This document shows, piece after piece, positions 5,946-10,641 of a stretch of DNA of 10,641 nucleotides. Position 1 is the first letter of the stretch; every line of letters starts with the position of its first letter. The DNA comes from Acanthamoeba castellanii str. Neff (lineage: Eukaryota > Discosea > Longamoebia > Acanthamoebidae). Where the stretch lies: assembly GCF_000313135.1 (NCBI RefSeq), contig NW_004457323.1, forward strand, positions 533,234 through 543,874, in the 5' to 3' direction. The notes beneath the pieces were generated by a model, which had not been told where the DNA came from, searched no databases, and saw only the letters and a list, made by a program, of their open reading frames with translations. Position numbers and translations under genes: made by a program.

Positions 5946-7852
5946 TCACTCGGCGGCGGCGGTCCAGGGCTTCCAGCCGAGCAGCCTCTCGCCGAGCCAC
6001 GAGGGCGAGGGCGCCTTGTGCAGTGGCACCTGCGTCGTTCACACAAAGATCGCACGTTAGCAACTGCGACGCACACAATGCACCGCACGACGTCAACACA
6101 TACCTCCCAGGCAAAGTTGACATCGCCAGTGGCGTTGCTTGTGGAGAAAAGACGCGGCTTGAACCCCTCGCGCGACGAGCGAGCCACCTCCGCCGTATAG
6201 GCTATACCACACGCACCCACCACACCCCTTAGGCAGAGCCCAAGCTTGTGTGTTGTGCTGAAGACGCGGCCAAGGTGGCGTACTTTCGTGCTTGGCCGTG
6301 GGGATCATGCGGATGTAGCACTGGATGCGCCACTCGGCCGACATGTTGGGCATGGCAGAGTGAGGCAGCCGCGCGGACCAGATGACCATGTCACCCTGAT
6401 ATGCAGGCGCACACGCGTATTTAATGTGAGCCTGGTGTGATGTGTGGTGCGTGTGTGTGTGTGTGTGGTGTGGTGTGTGGTGCGTGGTGCGTGTGCGTGT
6501 GTGTTGTGTGTGAACCTTCTCCATGGGCACTTGGATGGCTCGCTTGTCGATGGCTTCTTGGTCCCTGAACCAGACGAACGTCTCATCTTCCGCGGGCACT
6601 CGGTGCTCGCCGAACTTTCCGTTTTCGTAGTCCTCGCGGTAGCGTTTGATATCCTCCAACTTGTGAAAGCCTGGCGGGGTGGCGCCACAGCGCGACACAG
6701 AGTGAACGGTGAGCTCATTCCATTGGTTGAGGTCAGGGCTGGGGTAGTGGTCGGTCGATCATATCACGCAGGCTCACTGCTGGTCGTCGTTACCTGGAAT
6801 GCACTGGAATCCGCCGGTGGGACAATCGTTCAACGCAATGCCGGCCTGATACTTGTTCTCCGAGAGATCCCTGCGGGCGAAGAAGAAGCGATTGAGGAGA
6901 CGAGGTCACATATATCTACGCCGTGCCAAGGCTGGGCCTGGCAGAGGAGGAGCCAGCCAGCCAGTACCAGAGGTTCATATCGTTGTGAATGTGGAAGATC
7001 TGCTTTCGCCTTTCTGGGAAATCGGCGATCATCTTGCCTGTGTGGCGCGTGGCGTGTGGCGTGTGGCGTGTGGCGTGTGGCGCGTGGCGCGTGGCGCGTG
7101 GCGCGTGGCGCGTGGCGCGTGGCGTGTGGCGTGTGGCGTGTGGCGTGTGGCGTGTGGCGTGTGGCGTGTTAGTGGGTTGCTGAGCGCACGCGCACGACTT
7201 GATAGTACCTTCGCTGTCGAAAACAACGGTGGGAGCGTTGAGGCACACGCGGTCGATGGAGACGGTCAGGTGCGGTTCGTTGAGCACCTGCGCAAAGATT
7301 GAGTACAGGCGGGGGTCCTGCCTCATGGCGTAGTACGTCGGGTTGTGCCAGATGTCCACGAATCCGATGGGACCCAGAGGCTGCACTCACATAACCGCAC
7401 ACACGCACACCACACGCACCACCGCACACATCAGCTCAACCAAAGTAAAGGTGCAGCATGAAGCGGGAGTGTACATACATCCCAAGTGGTGTGGTTGTCC
7501 TTCTCCACGCCCATGAGGGTGTGAGCGCGTTCGAAGACCTCCTTTTTCATCTGCTCGCAGGTCTCCTCGGAGAACAGGCCCTTTACCACCACATACCCGT
7601 TCTTGTCCAAGAACGCCTGTCGCGAGCAGCCCACACGGGTAAAAAATATTTTTATATAATAATTATTATATTTTTATATTAATAATACAATAAATAATAT
7701 ATATTATTTTGTGGACGTGGCTGAGGTTGTGGGTGTACCAAATCTTCAGGAGAGAACTGGAAGTCCAGTGCGTGAGGGTGCTTGCCCAGCGCTTGATTCT
7801 CCTCCTCACTCCGGAAGGGCGTGATTTCGTGCTCAGTCACCTGCTGTGCCAT
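5946..7852 (-). CDS. Phytanoyl-CoA dioxygenase (PhyH) family oxygenase, nine exons
   Basis: Exons complement(join(5946..6029,6104..6201,6284..6395,6516..6670,6794..6870,6968..7037,7209..7380,7479..7616,7739..7852)), 339 aa. All eight junctions keep the frame. The family is non-haem Fe(II)/2-oxoglutarate dioxygenases that hydroxylate small or lipid-like substrates. The HxD iron ligands are H159 and D161 (HIHNDMN), the distal His is H254 (LPHSAMPN), and R265 (EWRIQ) lies 11 residues later, where PhyH enzymes bind 2-oxoglutarate. Also visible are NGYVVVKGLFS at the start of the fold (about 44-54), GGFQCIPGFHK before the distal half, and a C-terminal WLGERLLGWKPW of the type usual in bacterial-like members. 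All catalytic residues are present, so it is probably active; the substrate cannot be predicted. No clear signal peptide; C-terminal AAAE is not a peroxisomal SKL. The start at 7852 gives MAQQVTEHEITPF; the frame is open further upstream but without similarity. Introns 3 and 6 are stop-free multiples of three. Confidence 0.9.
6396..6515 (-). repeat. CA-rich intron 6 of the PhyH gene, in frame and stop-free
   Basis: Donor GTTCAC, acceptor TATCAG, 120 nt. About 6440-6510 is GT-rich on the + strand (CA-rich in the transcript). In the transcript frame it is open through all 40 codons, encoding a His/Thr-rich stretch if retained. Confidence 0.8.
7042..7167. repeat. Minisatellite: 18 tandem copies of a 7-bp unit in PhyH intron 3
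   Basis: Eighteen exact-length units of GTGGCGY (RCGCCAC in the transcript) fill 126 of the 171 bases of intron 3 (7038-7208). The only variable base is the last: copy 1 has C, copies 2-5 T, copies 6-11 C, copies 12-18 T. The variation falls at a GCGCG/GCGTG site and is arranged in blocks, as expected from recent block duplication. The period of seven makes every frame open, reading as a repeating 7-residue peptide such as HATRHTP on the transcript strand. Confidence 0.95.
7381..7478 (-). repeat. CA/GT-rich intron 2 of the PhyH gene
   Basis: Donor GTATGT, acceptor GTGCAG, 98 nt. About 7388-7428 is CA-rich on the + strand. It is the same kind of simple-sequence expansion as in introns 3 and 6, without a strict unit. 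Confidence 0.6.
7641..7710. other. Extreme A/T block inside PhyH intron 1
   Basis: Sixty-nine of these 70 bases are A or T (single C at 7688), in a GC-rich neighbourhood. It lies wholly inside the 122-nt intron 1 (7617-7738). It contains two perfect 18-bp palindromes, ATATAATAATTATTATAT (7654-7671) and AAATAATATATATTATTT (7692-7709). Origin unknown: an A/T simple-sequence expansion or a small insertion of organelle-like DNA are both possible. Confidence 0.85.
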
Positions 7853-8136
7853 GGCCGTGTGTGTTGGATGCGTGTGCTTGGGGTTGTGGCGGGCAGGCCA
7901 AGCTCGAGCTTTTGTGCCTGCCTTATTGTGCCCCGAACCACCGAAGCTGCTTTGGATTGTTCGGCTGCCGCAAATTTTTTTATCGGGCCGCCAATGACGA
8001 TCAGGCTGGCCCTCACTACATTCCTGGCATACTTGGGAGTGCCAGTGCCCCCTCTTGTTCTGGAGGGAGCCTTGTCGTTGAGGGGACAGCTGGCTGATGG
8101 CCGTTATCAGAAACAAAGAAGAACCCATAACCTCAA

Positions 8137-8154
8137 TAGTGAGTGCACTCACTA
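8137..8154. promoter_or_regulatory. 18-bp perfect palindrome upstream of the PhyH gene
   Basis: TAGTGAGTGCACTCACTA is its own reverse complement over all 18 bases, 285 bp upstream of the PhyH start codon. Length and perfection fit a binding site for a homodimeric factor. No known factor can be named from sequence. Confidence 0.45.
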
Positions 8155-8353
8155 CCCAGGATCTGTTGGCTGGCCATGTGTAGCGCATATGAGTCCCGGA
8201 AAGGACAACTTGGTGGAATGATGGAAAGGGGGGTGTGACCCGAGGTTCACTGTAACGGACCAAAAAGGAAGCCACATAGTCCTTTTCGTTTAATCCGGTA
8301 GGCGAGTAACCGCTTGTCAAACAAAACACCCATTAACGAGAAGAAGAGAATAG

Positions 8354-8359
8354 TTTATT
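8354..8359 (-). terminator. Poly(A) signal of the GATA gene
   Basis: AATAAA on the minus strand lies 109 bases after the GATA-gene stop codon. Position and sequence fit a polyadenylation signal. Confidence 0.5.
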
Positions 8360-8467
8360 CCAACTCAGTGATTATGGTCGTGGAAGTGGAACATCGTTCA
8401 CACTTGCTTGTCTCGGTATGTACACTCGTCGTCGATGTTGTGGTTGGTGGGTGGTCACGAATCGGGC

Positions 8468-9273
8468 TCAGTTTAGGAGGGAGTAGATGTCGGATCGCTT
8501 CGAGGCGCTCTGCTCGACCACCTCTGAGGCTGGGCTCGAACAGTCTGAGGCGGGGGATCGCGGGCTGCTGCACGAGACCGGCGACAGCATCGGCTCGTAC
8601 TTGACTTGGCGAAGCGAGAGAGACGACGTGTCGATCGTGAAGCTGTGCTCGTGGTGGGGCAAGCGCACGCGCTGCTGGTTACCCGAGGGCGACGACGCGG
8701 CGGGCAGCTGAAAATGGTGATGGTGGTGGTGGTGCTGGACCAGATCCGCCATGCGCAGCTTGTGGAGGTCCTGCTGCCGCCCGGTCTTCTGACGCTCCTC
8801 CGCGGCCTTTCGCCGGTGGTACCGCTGACCGCACGCGTTGCACAGCCTGTTGATGAAGACGTAGGTAAGTTCATTGTTCACAACAGGAAAAAGGAAATCT
8901 TGATTTTCTACATTTTTATAGTGGTGCGAACGTACGAAGTGGCGCCATCGGGTCCCTTGCGCCACTGTACCGTGGACGACGTGCCGCACTGGCCGCACAC
9001 GCGACCCGTCGTGCGCTTGGCCCGCTTGTGAGTCGGTGTGGTGCCGTGGGCGAGCTGGTTGTTGATGATGAGGCCGGGTGCTCGGTGGTGGTCGGATGAG
9101 GCCAACGCTGCGAGATCTACGCCCACGGCAGCGGTGGCTCCGCCGCTGTGGCCGAAGGGCAGGAGGACGAGCTGGGGCATCTTGCCCGAGGAGTTGATCA
9201 GTAGCTCGAGAATAGAGAGGTTGAGGCCGAGGGTGTTCTGCACGGAGGTCGAGGTGGTGGAAGAGGAGCTCAT
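8468..9273 (-). CDS. GATA-type zinc-finger transcription factor, two exons, 238 aa
   Basis: Exons complement(join(8468..8846,8936..9273)); the 89-nt intron has donor GTACGT and acceptor CAACAG in phase 2. The single GATA finger is C93-x2-C96-x18-C115-x2-C118, with core CGQCGTSSTVQWRKGP and LCNACGQRYHRRK. The 18-residue loop is the longer type also seen in plants and amoebae. A basic KRAKR just before the finger (83-87) and RRK after it are likely nuclear-localisation and DNA-contact elements. The rest is low complexity: Ser/Thr-rich N-terminus, a run of seven His near 143, and a Ser/Pro-rich C-terminus with repeated SP sites that could be phosphorylated. It should bind GATA-containing promoters in the nucleus; GATA factors control development in Dictyostelium, so a role in differentiation is possible but not shown. 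The intron splits the finger between its two Cys pairs: unspliced RNA ends after YVRTTIKM and lacks C115 and C118. Confidence 0.9.
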
Positions 9274-9876
9274 CTTCTCCAGAGGCTGTGAAAAGTTGAT
9301 GGAGGAAGGTGAATCTCCCTAGGGCTCTGCTGCGTGCGTCTTGTGTTGTTGGTGTGTCTTGGTTGTTCTGCTCGCGTTCTTGGTTTTTAAAGCCAGTGCC
9401 ACCGTGGCACCGTGCCACACGCCTAGCTACGCTCCCGATCCGGTAGCTGGGCGCCATCCATGCCGCCGACGGACAAACACCAACTGTCCTTTCTCGTGGC
9501 CCACTCAAAAGAGCACAGTAAATATTCCAAAAATGATGGCGGTAAAAACAACCAGATTCCAGAAATATTTTATCGAAACACCTGGTCTGCATTCCTAGTT
9601 TCATGGTTCTTGTCCCGCTCCGGCGCACGTTACCAGGCCGCAAAAGGCAAGGAAGGAAGGAAGCTTCGGCAACTGGCGACCAGTCGGATGCACGCCCGAC
9701 GTCTTGCGACGTCCACCAACCTAGGAACCAGCGCCACCATCGATCATAATCGCCCAGCTCGCCGCCAACCCCAGCCAACAAAAAAAAATAAGGTTGACGT
9801 CGGTGCTCGGGTTCTGGCCGGTAACCGGCCGACAAACAGCAACGGGCGCGCTTAGCACTGCGGTACGGCCGTGCGC
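9274..9876. other. Intergenic: GATA promoter region plus unassigned sequence
   Basis: This 603-bp stretch holds no supported gene. It contains the GATA core promoter (see next entry), an A/T-richer middle (about 9515-9575), and near the right end the 3' end of the GTPase-like gene. A 7-1-7 inverted repeat, GGCCGGT-A-ACCGGCC, is at 9816-9830, preceded by TGACGTC at 9795-9801, which resembles a CRE half-site pair. No AATAAA for the minus-strand gene is seen. Confidence 0.5.
9384..9418 (-). promoter_or_regulatory. GATA-gene core promoter with interleaved inverted repeats
   Basis: TTTAAAAA on the minus strand (about 9390-9383) is a TATA-like element about 110 bases upstream of the ATG. Directly beyond it, at 9396-9418, three 7-mers GTGCCAC, GTGGCAC and GTGCCAC alternate in orientation, each separated by one C. 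This makes two overlapping 7-1-7 palindromes with a shared central arm. Confidence 0.45.
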
Positions 9877-10641
9877 TCAGCCACGGCTTTCCTTCTTCGA
9901 GTTACCAGCCGGGCTGCTTCCTCCGCTGCCCCCGCCACTCCCGTTGCTGGCGCCGGTGACGCTGGTCTTGCGGCTGAGTTTCTTCTTGCCGATGCCGAGG
10001 ATGCCCTTGAGCTTGCCCTCCTTCTTCTTGTCGGCCTTGAGGTCCACCTCTTGCAAATCGACGCTTCGTCGCTTGGAAAGGTCGTGGCCACCTCCTGATA
10101 ACACGTGTTTTGTGTCGTGTGTTGTGTGTTGTGTGTGTGGTTAAATTCTGCTTCCGAGCAGTCGAGTGGATGGCATGTAGATGTACCGGGAGACAACGCG
10201 GATCCGTGGCCCTCCTTCATGTCGAGGATCCTCTCCACGATGGTTTCGAATGAGGAGTCAAGGGCGTCCTCCTCGACCGACGCCACCTTGCCCAACTCGA
10301 AGAACACGAAGCCCTCCTCGGTGGCCGCCTGCTGGCCCGCCTCAGCCGTAACTGCTTCTCCTGCACCCCCCGAATGCGACAAGATCAGCACACTGGCGGC
10401 GGCGGCGGCTGGTGGTGGTGGTGGTGCGACAGCAGAACAGCGAGCGGGGAGGATGCGGCCGCGATACCGTCCGTGCTCTGCGTGGGATGGAACGCGAGGA
10501 GGGTGCCGACGATGGGCGGGTTAAGCTTCTTGATCTCCTTGATCCAGGCCCGGGCCGTCTCGAGCGACTGGGCGCTCGTCGTGTCGTAGGCCACGATCAG
10601 CGTGTGCAGACCGCCGCGCAGGGCGCTCTCCGGGATGCCGG
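9877..10641 (-). CDS. Small-GTPase-like protein resembling AAGAB/p34, 5'-truncated
   Basis: Exons complement(join(9877..10094,10187..10360,10468..>10641)) give 187 C-terminal residues; the start lies beyond the right edge. Introns are 107 nt (donor GTATCG, acceptor GTGCAG) and 92 nt (GTACAT, ATCAG), both phase 1. The visible part has a Rab-like strand and helix (LHTLIVAYDTTSAQSLETA), a second strand (IVGTLLA), then EEGFVFFELG and a final helix SSFETIVERIL. Where a true GTPase has NKxD after the second strand, this protein has FHPTQSTDG, so the guanine-specificity motif appears absent. The order strand / GFxxxEL / acidic stretch / IVxxIL recalls the pseudo-GTPase domain of AAGAB (p34), an adaptor-complex chaperone; IFT22-like proteins are an alternative. 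The C-terminal 70 residues are Lys-rich then Gly/Ser-rich and disordered. An alternative first intron (10493..10393) also keeps the frame. The GTPase fold is likely; the named family is tentative. Confidence 0.55.
10095..10186 (-). repeat. CA-rich intron of the GTPase-like gene
   Basis: This 92-nt intron carries a GT-rich tract on + (about 10105-10142), CA-rich in the transcript, another example of simple-sequence expansion inside an intron of this window. Confidence 0.6.

Larger units (their letters stand above)
7853..8467. other. Intergenic: PhyH upstream region and GATA-gene 3' end
   Basis: No gene is supported here. On the minus strand a TATA-like GATAAAAAAA (about 7984-7975) lies roughly 125 bases before the PhyH ATG, with a CCAAT sequence on + at 7991-7995. 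The minus frame of PhyH exon 1 is open back to 8329 but shows no domain. The 3' UTR of the GATA gene occupies about 8350-8467. Confidence 0.5.

Noticed and set aside
5791..6060. Open frame continuing in phase after the lectin stop, with a hydrophobic segment
   Set aside because: Stop-codon readthrough could add a membrane-like segment, but the TGA-T context is not a known readthrough signal and most of the frame is antisense to PhyH exon 9.
7042..7167. CRISPR-like or coding repeat array
   Set aside because: Units are 7 bp and directly adjacent without spacers, inside a spliced intron; this is a minisatellite.
6444..7172. 242-aa open frame on the plus strand
   Set aside because: It is antisense to PhyH exons and is kept open by the 7-bp repeat, which lacks stops in every frame.
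7853..8329. Upstream extension of the PhyH frame
   Set aside because: Open but without similarity or good codon pattern; the family fold begins after the ATG at 7852 and a TATA-like site lies inside this region.
8468..9835. Long 455-aa open frame on the minus strand
   Set aside because: Only its 3' part (8468-8846) is real, as GATA exon 2. The rest is out of frame with GATA exon 1 and shows no domain; splicing to 8936-9273 restores the zinc finger.

Overview
The window looks like nuclear DNA of a free-living amoeba, most probably Acanthamoeba. The evidence is GC-rich coding sequence, many short introns (73-171 nt), close gene packing on both strands, and a secreted protein with two CBM49 domains that matches the 'Luke' cyst-wall lectins of Acanthamoeba. 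There is no prokaryotic operon, CRISPR array, phage or intact transposon. I rebuilt seven protein genes by joining exons by eye. Each junction keeps the reading frame and restores a family motif, but none is confirmed by RNA data.

Layout. 1-944 (+): 3' part of a BCS1-like AAA ATPase. 945-1507: no confident gene, but intron-like signals. 1578-2101 (+): two-exon protein with a CBS-domain pair, behind a TATA box. 2254-4435 (-): six-exon ankyrin-repeat protein of 557 aa, tail to tail with the CBS gene. 4436-4974: divergent promoter region with a tRNA-like remnant. 4975-5790 (+): intronless Luke-type lectin of 271 aa. 5946-7852 (-): nine-exon phytanoyl-CoA dioxygenase (PhyH) family enzyme of 339 aa, tail to tail with the lectin gene. 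7853-8467: intergenic, with an 18-bp perfect palindrome. 8468-9273 (-): two-exon GATA zinc-finger protein of 238 aa. 9274-9876: GATA promoter region and unassigned sequence. 9877-10641 (-): last three exons of a small-GTPase-like gene that runs off the window and resembles AAGAB/p34.

The genes do not form an obvious pathway. The lectin (cellulose-rich cyst wall) and the GATA factor (a family that controls development in amoebae) could both act in encystation, but that is inference from family only. The most unusual structure is in the PhyH gene. Two of its introns (171 and 120 nt) are multiples of three, have no in-frame stop and consist largely of CA/GT-type repeats, one being an 18-copy 7-bp minisatellite. 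Another of its introns holds a 70-bp block with 69 A/T bases. No clearly new multi-gene system is visible.
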